Of a stretch of DNA of 64,000 nucleotides, positions 34,731-42,559 are shown one piece after another; within the stretch, counting starts at the first letter, position 1; each line of letters starts with the position of its first letter. The notes under the pieces are model-generated. The model saw only the letters and a program-made list of their open reading frames with translations, ran no database searches and was not told where the DNA came from. Location of the stretch: positions 124,001 through 188,000 of the forward strand of contig NZ_BAABEO010000012.1 in NCBI RefSeq assembly GCF_039540195.1, given 5' to 3'. The translations under genes were made by a program, and so were the position numbers. The DNA comes from Zafaria ginkgonis (lineage in GTDB: Bacteria; Actinomycetota; Actinomycetes; Actinomycetales; Micrococcaceae).

Positions 34731-34891
34731 CCCCCGCCCGCGGGGGCGGCCGTGGTCCCGGACACGCTCGGGAACCGAGGCCTTGTCCGATTCGTTACCC
34801 TTGAGTTGTGGGCCGTCCGCCGCCATGAGTGGAGTCCGGCCGCCCCGGGACTGGAACAGACCCCGAATCCGACCCAGCCGTGAGGTGTATT

Positions 34892-36772
34892 GTGCGATTG
34901 CTGATATCCGTGTTGTCCATCCTGCTTGGTGCAGTGGCCCTTGTGGTCGGCATCGGGCAGAAGACCTTCTGGGCGCCACCGGAGATCGCCACGGCAACGC
35001 TGGCCGTCCCCCTCGAGGGCGCCCCCGTGACGGTGGTCGGACCCGGCGTGGCTTCCGTGCCCGGTTCACCGGCCGACATTGCCATCGACGCGGACGGCGA
35101 GTTCACGCTGTCCCTGGGCAGGTCGGCCGACGTCGACGCCTGGGTCGGCAACGCCGCCCACAACACCATTTCCGGAGTGGACGCCGAACAGGGAACCCTG
35201 GTCGCGGCACACACCGCAGGCGACGCCACGGTTCCGAACCCCCAGGATTCCGACCTGTGGGTGGCCACGCAAAGCGCCGAAGGGCACCTGGTGCACCAGT
35301 GGACCGAGCCGGCCGAGGGCGACTGGTCCCTGCTGATCGCCGCTGACGGCACCCAGCCCGCGCCCACCGCGGTCACCGTCTCCTGGCCCAACGACGCCAG
35401 CACCCCCTTCGCCGTTCCGCTGATGATCGTCGGCGCCCTGCTGCTCATCTTCGGCATCGCCCTCGCGTTCGGCATGCGCCGCGGCGGCGGGGGATCCCGG
35501 CCGGGCGGCCGCCGCTCCGTGGGAGGCACCCCGGCCGGCGGCCGCGGCTTCGAGGAGGCCGCGTTCGGCGGCGCTCCCACCGGCCCCATCGGCACGGTGG
35601 GCGGCAAGCCCGCGAGCGACGCTCCCACCGGCCTCATCGACACGGTCGGCGGGAAGCCCTCCGGCGAGGCTCCCACCGGTCCCATCGGCACGGTCGGCGG
35701 GAAGCCCTCCGGCGAGGAGCCTGAGGGCCGCGGCGAACCGCCCGTCGTCCGCCGCGCCGCCACCCGGATCGCCGCCGTCGCCGCGGCCGCCGCCCTGGCC
35801 GTGCTGCCGGCGGTGCCGGCACAGGCGCAGCTGCAGGCAACCCCCACGCCGTCGCCGTCCTCCGGACCGGCCAGCGAGTCCGCGGCTCCCGAGGACTCCT
35901 ACCCGGTGCTGCTGCAGCCCCAGCTGGAACGCATCCTTGAATCGGTGGTGGGCGCCGTGGAAGAGGGGGACAAGTCCAAGGACGCCGGCAAGCTCGAGGA
36001 CCGCGTGGGCGGCAACGCCCTGGAACTGCGCAAGGCGAACTACGCGCTGCAGGCCAAGGGCGCCGACATTGAGGCGCCGGTGCCGTTGGCCGCTTCCCCG
36101 GTCCGTTCGGCCGCCGTCACCACCACCACCGAGTGGCCCCGCACCGCCATGGCCGTGACGTGGGTCAAGGACGCCAAGGTGCCGCAGGTCCTGGTCCTGC
36201 GGCAGGACTCGGCCCGCGACAACTACAAGCTGGTCTCCGGCCCGTCGGCCCTGCCCGGCTCCTCCTTCCCCGGCATCGCCGTCGGCGACACCTCGGTGCG
36301 CACCCTCCCGTTGGACGCCGAACTCTCCCATACCCCCAAGGACGCCGTGCAGGCCGTGGCGGACTACCTGAGCGACGCCAATTCGGACGCCAAGGACAAG
36401 GTCCAGGACAACGTCTTCATCTCCTCCATGCACAAGGCGCAGGACGACCTGAAGGAAGCCAACAAGAACGCGAACATCAAGTTCTCGCGCAGCGTGGACG
36501 AGAAGCAGACCGTTGCCCTGTCCACCCCCGACGGCGGCGCCCTGGTCACCGCCTACGTGACCAGCACGGTCACCAGCACCCCGAAGGAGGAGGGCGGAAC
36601 CATCCAGCTCGACGTGCTGAGCCACGCTTCCGCCGGGGAGGGTTCCACCGACAAGGGAGTGGACGTGGTCTACGGGGAGCCGATGGTCCTCTACGTTCCC
36701 GCCAGCGGCAGCCAGGACAAGATTTCCATGCTTGCCGCGGACGACGTCTTCCTCTCCGCCAAGGTGAAGTAG
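34892..36772 (+). CDS. Large two-module membrane protein with internal Gly/Pro repeats, function unknown
   Basis: A 626-residue protein I do not recognise. Order: membrane helix 1 (residues 3-22), extracytoplasmic beta-rich domain (about 25-172, with DADGEFTLSLGRSADVDAWVG and WTEPAEGDWSLLIAADG), helix 2 (about 173-195), a low-complexity cytoplasmic linker with three 16-residue repeats, helix 3 (about 292-312, ending in an AQA signal-peptidase-like site), and a second outer domain of about 310 residues (NALELRKANYALQAKGADI...AVTWVKDAKVPQVLVLRQDSARDNYKL). GTG 34892 follows GAGGTG. Helix 3 could be an uncleaved anchor or an internal cleavage site. Confidence 0.7.
   Translation: MRLLISVLSILLGAVALVVGIGQKTFWAPPEIATATLAVPLEGAPVTVVGPGVASVPGSPADIAIDADGEFTLSLGRSADVDAWVGNAAHNTISGVDAEQGTLVAAHTAGDATVPNPQDSDLWVATQSAEGHLVHQWTEPAEGDWSLLIAADGTQPAPTAVTVSWPNDASTPFAVPLMIVGALLLIFGIALAFGMRRGGGGSRPGGRRSVGGTPAGGRGFEEAAFGGAPTGPIGTVGGKPASDAPTGLIDTVGGKPSGEAPTGPIGTVGGKPSGEEPEGRGEPPVVRRAATRIAAVAAAAALAVLPAVPAQAQLQATPTPSPSSGPASESAAPEDSYPVLLQPQLERILESVVGAVEEGDKSKDAGKLEDRVGGNALELRKANYALQAKGADIEAPVPLAASPVRSAAVTTTTEWPRTAMAVTWVKDAKVPQVLVLRQDSARDNYKLVSGPSALPGSSFPGIAVGDTSVRTLPLDAELSHTPKDAVQAVADYLSDANSDAKDKVQDNVFISSMHKAQDDLKEANKNANIKFSRSVDEKQTVALSTPDGGALVTAYVTSTVTSTPKEEGGTIQLDVLSHASAGEGSTDKGVDVVYGEPMVLYVPASGSQDKISMLAADDVFLSAKVK
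35573..35716 (+). repeat. Three 48-bp in-frame repeats
   Basis: Three back-to-back copies (35573-35620, 35621-35668, 35669-35716) encode APTGPIGTVGGKPSGE with small changes (PASD end in copy 1; GLIDT in copy 2). Copies 2 and 3 are nearly identical in DNA, pointing to recent duplication. They sit in the linker between membrane helices 2 and 3. Confidence 0.93.
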
Positions 36773-36831
36773 CCGCGCCGGCCGGGCGCGGCGGGGGCGC
36801 GCCGACGACGGGGCCCGGCGACGCGGCGGCA

Positions 36832-36837
36832 TAGAGT
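36832..36837 (+). promoter_or_regulatory. -10 element of the YbbN-like gene (leaderless)
   Basis: TAGAGT is separated by exactly six bases (AGGACC) from ATG 36844. Confidence 0.55.
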
Positions 36838-36843
36838 AGGACC

Positions 36844-37791
36844 ATGACCACCACGCCCGAACCCGCAGCGCCCGCCTCCCGGGGCGCAGTCGACCTGTCC
36901 GCCTTCGGCCATGCCGCACCCGCTCCGGGCCCTGCGGCCGCGCCCGCTCCGGCTGCCGCCCCGGGCGGCGCCCAGCCCCCGGCCGGTTCCTGGTCCCGCG
37001 CCGTGGGCCAGCAGGACTTCGCCGACCTGATGCAACTGTCCTCTCGCGTCCCGGTCGTCGTTTCCCTGGGCAGCGCCCGGCTTCCGGCATCCGCCGAGAT
37101 CGACGCCGTGCTGGCCGCCGCCGTCGACGCCCAGGCCGGACGCCTGGTCCTGGCGACCGTGGACACCGACCGCGAGCCGGCGATTGCCCAGGCCTTCCGC
37201 ATCCAGCAGGTCCCCGCCGTCGTCGCCCTGCTCAACGGCCAGCCCGTGCCGATGTTCCAGGGAGTGGCCGCGCCGGAGGAGATCCGCGCGCTGCTGGAGG
37301 AACTGCTCCAGCTGGGCGTGCAGCACGGCGTGGCCGGCACCGTTCCGCCCTTCGGCGAGGGCGCGGAGGAGCCGGCCCTGCCGCCGCTGCACCAGAAGGC
37401 GATCGAGGCCATCGACGCCGGCGACTTCGAGGCCGCCGCGGCCGCCTACCGCCAGGCGCTCGCGGAGAAGCCCAACGACGCCGACGCGCAGACCGGCCTG
37501 AGCCAGGTCGGCCTGCTGCAGCGCACCGCCGACCTGGACCTGCAGGCCGTGCGCCAGGCCGCCGCCGACCAGCCGGACGGGCTCGCCGAACAGCTCGCGG
37601 TCGCCGACCTCGACGTCGCGGGCGGGCACGTGGAGGACGCCTTCGCCCGCCTGGTCGCCTTCATCGGCCGCCATGCCGGCGAGGAGCGCGAGGCGGCCCG
37701 CGAGCGCCTGGTGGAGCTCTACGCCGTGGTCGGCGTCCAGGATCCCCGCGTCGTCAAGTCCCGCCAGGCCCTGGCCCGCGTCTTGTTCTAG
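36844..37791 (+). CDS. YbbN/CnoX-like thioredoxin-fold TPR protein lacking CxxC
   Basis: A 315-residue protein: disordered Ala/Pro N-terminus (1-50), thioredoxin fold (about 55-160, with FRIQQVPAVVALLNGQPV carrying the cis-proline), and TPR helices (about 175-315, HQKAIEAIDAGDFEAAAAAYRQAL). The redox motif is absent: where CxxC should be the sequence reads SLGSARLPAS, so no thiol chemistry is possible. YbbN/CnoX proteins act as holdases that hand clients to GroEL or DnaK. Rv1324 occupies the same place in M. tuberculosis. Leaderless promoter. Confidence 0.9.
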   Translation: MTTTPEPAAPASRGAVDLSAFGHAAPAPGPAAAPAPAAAPGGAQPPAGSWSRAVGQQDFADLMQLSSRVPVVVSLGSARLPASAEIDAVLAAAVDAQAGRLVLATVDTDREPAIAQAFRIQQVPAVVALLNGQPVPMFQGVAAPEEIRALLEELLQLGVQHGVAGTVPPFGEGAEEPALPPLHQKAIEAIDAGDFEAAAAAYRQALAEKPNDADAQTGLSQVGLLQRTADLDLQAVRQAAADQPDGLAEQLAVADLDVAGGHVEDAFARLVAFIGRHAGEEREAARERLVELYAVVGVQDPRVVKSRQALARVLF

Positions 37792-37805
37792 CGGTCCGCT
37801 TCCGG

Positions 37806-37828
37806 CCTCCCGGGTACTCCCCGGGAGG
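37806..37828 (+). terminator. Hairpin after the YbbN-like gene
   Basis: CCTCCCGGG-TACTC-CCCGGGAGG, a 9-bp perfect stem, begins 15 bp after the stop. No T-run follows. Confidence 0.6.
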
Positions 37829-37884
37829 GAGTCGCGGGCGCGGATTCCTCACTTCGGATGACGCGGGGACGTCCTGCCCGCTGC

Positions 37885-37890
37885 TAGCGT
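37885..37890 (+). promoter_or_regulatory. -10 element of the ABC exporter operon
   Basis: TAGCGT ends 7 bp before ATG 37898; no ribosome binding site precedes the ATG, so translation probably starts at or next to the mRNA 5' end. Confidence 0.45.
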
Positions 37891-37897
37891 CGGTGCC

Positions 37898-38704
37898 ATG
37901 ACCACGCCATCGAGCACACCGCCGGCCACGCCGCCCACCACGCCCCCTGCCGCGCCCGCGATCGCGATCCGCGGCCTCGGCAAGCGCTTCGCGGACAAGG
38001 TTGCCGTCAACGGCATTTCCCTGGACGTGCCCGCGGGGTCCTTCTACGGTCTGGTCGGCCCCAACGGTGCCGGCAAGACGACGGCCCTGTCCATGGCCAC
38101 GGGCCTGTTGCGCCCCGACGCCGGCCAGGTCTGGGTGCACGGCACCGACGTGTGGGCCGACCCGCTCCACGCCAAGGCGCTGATGGGTGTCCTGGCCGAC
38201 GGCGTGCGCCTGTTCGACCGGCTCACCGGACGCCAGCTGGTCACCTACGCGGGCCTGCTGCGCGGCATGGACCGGGACACGGTGGCCGCCCGCGCCGAGG
38301 ACCTGCTGCGCGTGCTCGGGCTCGAGGAGTCGGCCGGCAAGCTGGTCGTCGACTATTCGGCCGGCATGACCAAGAAGATCGCCCTCGCCACCGCCCTGAT
38401 CCATGCCCCGCGCGTGCTGGTGCTGGACGAGCCGTTCGAGGCCGTGGACCCCGTCTCCGCCGCGAACATCCGCGAGATCCTCGCCGACTACGTGGCCCAC
38501 GGCGGAACCGTGGTGGTCTCCAGCCACGTGATGGACCTGGTCCAGCGCATGTGCTCCCACGTGGCCGTGATCGCCGGGGGAAACCTGCTGGCGGCGGGCA
38601 CCGTGGACGACGTCCGCGACGGCGGGAGCCTCGAGGACCGTTTCGTCGAACTCGTCGGCGGCCGCTCCAACACCGAGGGGCTGTCGTGGTTGCACACCTC
38701 CTGA
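37898..38704 (+). CDS. ABC transporter ATP-binding protein (export type)
   Basis: A 268-residue ABC ATPase with Walker A GPNGAGKTT, Walker B VLVLDEP followed by FEAVDP, and H-loop VVSSHVMD. The signature is YSAGMTKKIALA, with SAGM replacing SGGQ, as in the CcmA/antibiotic-exporter branch. It pairs with the polytopic protein encoded next; its end overlaps that gene by 19 bp, so both are made together. Substrate unknown. A short Pro/Thr/Ala-rich tail precedes the domain. Confidence 0.9.
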   Translation: MTTPSSTPPATPPTTPPAAPAIAIRGLGKRFADKVAVNGISLDVPAGSFYGLVGPNGAGKTTALSMATGLLRPDAGQVWVHGTDVWADPLHAKALMGVLADGVRLFDRLTGRQLVTYAGLLRGMDRDTVAARAEDLLRVLGLEESAGKLVVDYSAGMTKKIALATALIHAPRVLVLDEPFEAVDPVSAANIREILADYVAHGGTVVVSSHVMDLVQRMCSHVAVIAGGNLLAAGTVDDVRDGGSLEDRFVELVGGRSNTEGLSWLHTS

Positions 38705-40257
38705 AGCTCAAGGCCACCCTGCTGCGCAACGGTTTCCGGCGCAGCCCCTGGCAGCTGGTCGGCGTGGTCGCCGGCGGCCTCTACGGATTGTTCGTGGTCG
38801 CGATGCTCTGCGTCGGGCTCTTCTACCTCGGCGGCACCGAGCCCGGGTTCGCCGCCACCATCCTGGTGCTGGCCGTCTCCGCCGCCGTGCTGGGCTGGGC
38901 GCTGATCCCCGTCCTGGCCACCGGCGTGGACCTGACCCTGGACCCCGCCCGCTTCACCACGTTCACGGTCAGGCCTTGGGAACTGGTAGCAGGGCTGCTG
39001 CTCAGCGGCTTCATCGGCATCCCGGGTCTGGTGACGCTGCTCCTCTTCGTGGGCCAGGCGCTGGCGTGGCGCCAGGTCCCGGCCGCGGCGGTCCTGGCCG
39101 TGCCCTGCGGCGTGCTGGCCGCGGTCCTGTGCCTGGCGCTGGCCCGGCTGACCACGACGGCGGCCGCGGCCCTGACCTCCAGCCGCCGCTTCCGCGACGT
39201 GGCGGGCGTGCTGCTGATCGTGCCGCTGATCATGCTCGGTCCCGTCTTCAGCCTCATCTCGGAAGGGTTCGACGATGCCATGGCGTGGCTGCCGCGCGTG
39301 GCGGCCGGGCTGGGCTGGACGCCGCTGGGCTCCTTCGCAGCCGTGCCCGCGGACGTGGCGGCCGGGGCTTGGGGCACGGCCGCCGCACGCTTTGCGCTGT
39401 CGCTGGCGTACCTGGCCGCCGTCGTCGTGCTCTGGAAGCGCGCCCTGGAGCAGGCGCTGGAGACCCCGCCGCAGGGCCCCCGCGGCGGCAAGGCCACGGA
39501 GGGCCTGGGCACGTTCGCCCGCTTCCCCGCCACGCCATGGGGCGCCGTGGCGGCCCGCTGCCTGCTCTACTGGCGCCGGGATCCACGCTACGCCGTGTCG
39601 ATCCTGATCGTCCCGCTGCTGCCGGTGATGATGTGGATCGGTTCCTCGCAGGCCGGAAGCCCGGCGATCATGCTCTGGCTCGGACCGATCGTGGCGATCC
39701 TGCTGGCCTTCAGCATCTCCGCCGACATCTCCTACGACAGCACGGCTTTCGCGCTGCACGCCACCAGCGGCGTCCGCGGGGTGCACGACCGGCTCGGCCG
39801 GATGGTGGCCTGCGCCGTGTTTGCGCTGCCGGTCGTCCTGGCAGCTGTGGTGCTGCCGCTGGTGCTGCTGGGCGAGGCCCGCCTGCTGCCGGGCGTGCTG
39901 GGGCTCTCGCTCGGCGCCCTGGCCAGCGGCTTCGGGGTCTCCTCCGTGGCCTCGGCCCGCTACACCTACGCCGTCCCGCAGCCGGGGGACAGCCCGTTCA
40001 AGAACCCGCCCGGCGCCGGGATGCGGATGGTGATCGTGCAGTTGGCGACCATGACGGTGATGGGCCTGCTGCTGCTGCCGCCGCTCGCGCTGCTGGTCGC
40101 GCAGCTGATGACCGGGAACGCCGCCTTCGGCTGGGCGGGACTGGTCGTGGGTCCGGCGCTGGGTGCCGTGCTGCTGGTGGCCGGGCTGCGGCTGGGCGGG
40201 CGCTGGTACGATGCCCGGGTCCCGGAGCTGATGCAGGCCACAGTCCTGAACAAGTAA
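38686..40257 (+). CDS. ABC transporter permease (ABC-2-like, 12 helices)
   Basis: A 523-residue membrane protein with about twelve helices and no solute-binding features. It starts at GTG 38686 (VVAHLLKLKATLLRNGFRRSP) behind GAGGGG, overlapping the ATPase gene by 19 bp; the frame upstream of that is antisense-free shadow of the ATPase. The amphipathic N-terminal LKLKATLLRN segment and DPRYAVSILIVPLLPVMMW mid-domain are typical of the large actinobacterial ABC-2 permeases that export lipids or drugs. Together with the preceding ATPase it forms a two-gene exporter. Confidence 0.85.
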   Translation: MVAHLLKLKATLLRNGFRRSPWQLVGVVAGGLYGLFVVAMLCVGLFYLGGTEPGFAATILVLAVSAAVLGWALIPVLATGVDLTLDPARFTTFTVRPWELVAGLLLSGFIGIPGLVTLLLFVGQALAWRQVPAAAVLAVPCGVLAAVLCLALARLTTTAAAALTSSRRFRDVAGVLLIVPLIMLGPVFSLISEGFDDAMAWLPRVAAGLGWTPLGSFAAVPADVAAGAWGTAAARFALSLAYLAAVVVLWKRALEQALETPPQGPRGGKATEGLGTFARFPATPWGAVAARCLLYWRRDPRYAVSILIVPLLPVMMWIGSSQAGSPAIMLWLGPIVAILLAFSISADISYDSTAFALHATSGVRGVHDRLGRMVACAVFALPVVLAAVVLPLVLLGEARLLPGVLGLSLGALASGFGVSSVASARYTYAVPQPGDSPFKNPPGAGMRMVIVQLATMTVMGLLLLPPLALLVAQLMTGNAAFGWAGLVVGPALGAVLLVAGLRLGGRWYDARVPELMQATVLNK

Positions 40258-40316
40258 CCGGTAGCGTCCACCGCCCTCCCGCCCCTCGCTTCGCTCGCGG
40301 CGGGGCCCTCGGCCGG

Positions 40317-40322
40317 TAGACT
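40317..40322 (+). promoter_or_regulatory. -10 element of the DUF3039 gene
   Basis: TAGACT is 7 bp before ATG 40330, again without a ribosome binding site. Just upstream, 40283-40298 reads CCTCGCTTCGCTCGCG, similar to part of the 49-bp repeat near 46.9 kb. Confidence 0.5.
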
Positions 40323-40329
40323 GGGACGC

Positions 40330-40641
40330 ATGAGCCTTCCCCCGGATCCCTTCAACGACCCGCGCGACCCGAACTCCACCGGTGGCGGCACCGCCACGAT
40401 CGAGCGCCAGGAAGAGCGCCAACTGATCGAACCCGGGGATGCGGAACGCTTCGCGCACTACGTGCGCAAGGAGAAGATCATGGAGTCGGCGCTGACCGGC
40501 GAACCCGTGATCGCGCTCTGCGGCAAGGTCTGGGTTCCCGGGCGCGACCCGAACAAGTTCCCGGTCTGCCCCGACTGCAAGGCCATCTACGAGGGCCTGC
40601 GCACCGGGGGCGGCGGGGGCAAGGACGACGGCGGCAAGTAG
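40330..40641 (+). CDS. DUF3039 family protein
   Basis: A 103-residue protein with the DUF3039 core: AERFAHYVRKEKIMESALTGEPVIALCGKVWVPGRDPNKFPVCPDCKAIYE. Three cysteines (ALCGK and CPDC) could bind zinc. The tail is Gly/Lys/Asp-rich. In actinobacteria this family sits directly upstream of the SF2 helicase gene found next, as here (108 bp gap). Function unknown. Confidence 0.88.
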   Translation: MSLPPDPFNDPRDPNSTGGGTATIERQEERQLIEPGDAERFAHYVRKEKIMESALTGEPVIALCGKVWVPGRDPNKFPVCPDCKAIYEGLRTGGGGGKDDGGK

Positions 40642-40748
40642 CCGGCCGTGTCGATGGGACGGGTCCGGCCCGTCCCCGCGTAGGATTGAACACCGCCGGC
40701 GGTCGCCGGCAACCACACACGCCACCGAGCGTTTCTAGGAGGTCGGCC

Positions 40749-42530
40749 GTGGGCGATGCCCTGTTCACTTTGGGCGGGAGCATGCCACCGGCATATCCCG
40801 AGCGCGCAGCGTGGGGCACCGCCCCCAAGCTGCGCCAGTGGCAGGCGGAGGCACTGGAGCTGTACTTCAGCCAGGCCCCGCAGGACTTCCTGGCGGTGGC
40901 GACCCCCGGTGCCGGCAAGACGACGTTTGCGCTGCGCGTGGCGAAGATGCTGGTCGACGCCGGCACCGTGAACCGCATCACCGTCGTCGCGCCCACCGAT
41001 CACCTCAAGAGCCAGTGGGCGGACGCCGCCGCCCGCATCGGGATCTCCATCGACCCGAACTTCAAGAACTCCGACGGCCGCCATGGCGCCGGGTACATCG
41101 GCGTCGCGGTCACGTACGCCCAGGTGGCCTCCAAGCCGTTGCTGCACCGGGCGAAGACCGAGGCCGCCCGGACGCTGGTCATCCTCGACGAGATCCACCA
41201 CGGCGGCGACGCGCTCAGCTGGGGCGACGGCATCCGCGAGGCGTTCGAGCCGGCCACCCGCCGGCTGGCGCTGACCGGCACCCCGTTCCGCTCCGACACC
41301 GCGCCGATCCCGTTCGTCGAGTACGCCGAGGACAAGGACGGCATCCGCCGCTCCAAGGCGGACTACACCTACGGCTACGGCAACGCGCTCAAGGACCACG
41401 TGGTCCGTCCGGTGCTGTTCATGGCCTACTCCGGTTCCATGCGCTGGCGCACGTCCGCCGGCGAGGAGATGGAGGCCCAGCTCGGCGCGGGCTTCACCAA
41501 GGACATCACCGCCCACGCCTGGCGCACCGCGCTGGACCCGCAGGGCGAATGGATCCCCTCCGTCCTGGCCGCCGCCGACCGGCGCCTGACCGAGGTCCGC
41601 CGCACCGTGCCTGACGCCGGTGCGCTGGTCATCGCCACCGACCACGACGACGCCCGCGCCTACGCCGACCAGCTCAAGCGCATCACGGGGGAGAAGATCA
41701 CCGTGATCCTCTCCGACGACGCCAAGGCCTCGGCGAAGATCGACGAGTTCTCCGCGGGGGATTCGCGCTGGATGGTGGCGGTGCGCATGGTGTCTGAAGG
41801 CGTCGACGTGCCCCGCCTGTGCGTGGGCGTCTACGCCACCAGCACCTCCACCCCGCTGTTCTTCGCCCAGGCGATCGGGCGCTTCGTGCGCTCGCGCAAG
41901 CGCGGCGAGGTCGCCTCCGTGTTCCTGCCCTCGGTGCCGACGCTGATGGAACTGGCCAACCAGATGGAACTCGAGCGCGACCATGCCCTGGACCGCCCGG
42001 AGCAGCACGCCGAGGACCCCGACTTCGTTCCCGAAGAGGCCCTGATGGACGAGGCGAACCGCGAGGACAAGGCCTCCGATTCGCTCACCAAGCAGAAGTT
42101 CGAGGCCCTGCACTCGCAGGCCTCCTTCGACAGGGTGCTGTTCGACGGCGGCGAGTTCGGCACCGGAGGCGCCGTCGGCTCCGAGGAGGAGCAGGACTTC
42201 CTCGGCATCCCCGGCCTGCTGGACGCGGACCAGGTGGGCGTGCTGCTGCGCCAGCGCCAGCTGGACCAGGTCACCCGCCGCCGCAACCGGCCGGCGGCGC
42301 ACGCGGAGGAATCGGCGGCCGACGTCGTCGACCACCGCCAGCTGCTGGACCTGCGCAACCAGCTGTCCAAGAACGTCTCCGCCTGGAGCGCCCGCACCGG
42401 AACCCCGCACGGGATGATCCACAACAAGCTGCGCGAGGTCTGCGGCGGCCCGGCGGTCGCCCAGGCCAACGCGGACCAGCTGAACCGGCGCCTGTCCAAG
42501 CTGCAGGACTGGTTCGTCGGGCGCAAGTAG
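40749..42530 (+). CDS. SF2 DEAD/DEAH-box helicase, actinobacterial type
   Basis: A 593-residue superfamily 2 helicase: Walker A TPGAGKT (about residue 57), Walker B LDEIHH (DEIH form), TGTPFRSD (motif III), and motif VI QAIGRFVRSRKRG. The second half after about residue 420 is charged and probably disordered before a C-terminal helical DUF3039-linked region. GTG 40749 is 6 bp after a perfect AGGAGG, so the 21-codon extension upstream is rejected. Probably acts on DNA or RNA; substrate unknown. The gene end is duplicated in tandem. Confidence 0.9.
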   Translation: MGDALFTLGGSMPPAYPERAAWGTAPKLRQWQAEALELYFSQAPQDFLAVATPGAGKTTFALRVAKMLVDAGTVNRITVVAPTDHLKSQWADAAARIGISIDPNFKNSDGRHGAGYIGVAVTYAQVASKPLLHRAKTEAARTLVILDEIHHGGDALSWGDGIREAFEPATRRLALTGTPFRSDTAPIPFVEYAEDKDGIRRSKADYTYGYGNALKDHVVRPVLFMAYSGSMRWRTSAGEEMEAQLGAGFTKDITAHAWRTALDPQGEWIPSVLAAADRRLTEVRRTVPDAGALVIATDHDDARAYADQLKRITGEKITVILSDDAKASAKIDEFSAGDSRWMVAVRMVSEGVDVPRLCVGVYATSTSTPLFFAQAIGRFVRSRKRGEVASVFLPSVPTLMELANQMELERDHALDRPEQHAEDPDFVPEEALMDEANREDKASDSLTKQKFEALHSQASFDRVLFDGGEFGTGGAVGSEEEQDFLGIPGLLDADQVGVLLRQRQLDQVTRRRNRPAAHAEESAADVVDHRQLLDLRNQLSKNVSAWSARTGTPHGMIHNKLREVCGGPAVAQANADQLNRRLSKLQDWFVGRK

Positions 42531-42548
42531 TTCATCGGGCGCAAGTAG
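42513..42548 (+). repeat. 18-bp tandem duplication across the helicase stop codon
   Basis: TTCGTCGGGCGCAAGTAG (42513-42530) is followed at once by TTCATCGGGCGCAAGTAG (42531-42548), one mismatch in 18. Each copy encodes F-V/I-G-R-K-stop, so the duplicate lies in frame behind the first stop. Confidence 0.95.
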
Positions 42549-42559
42549 CGCCCGGCGGG

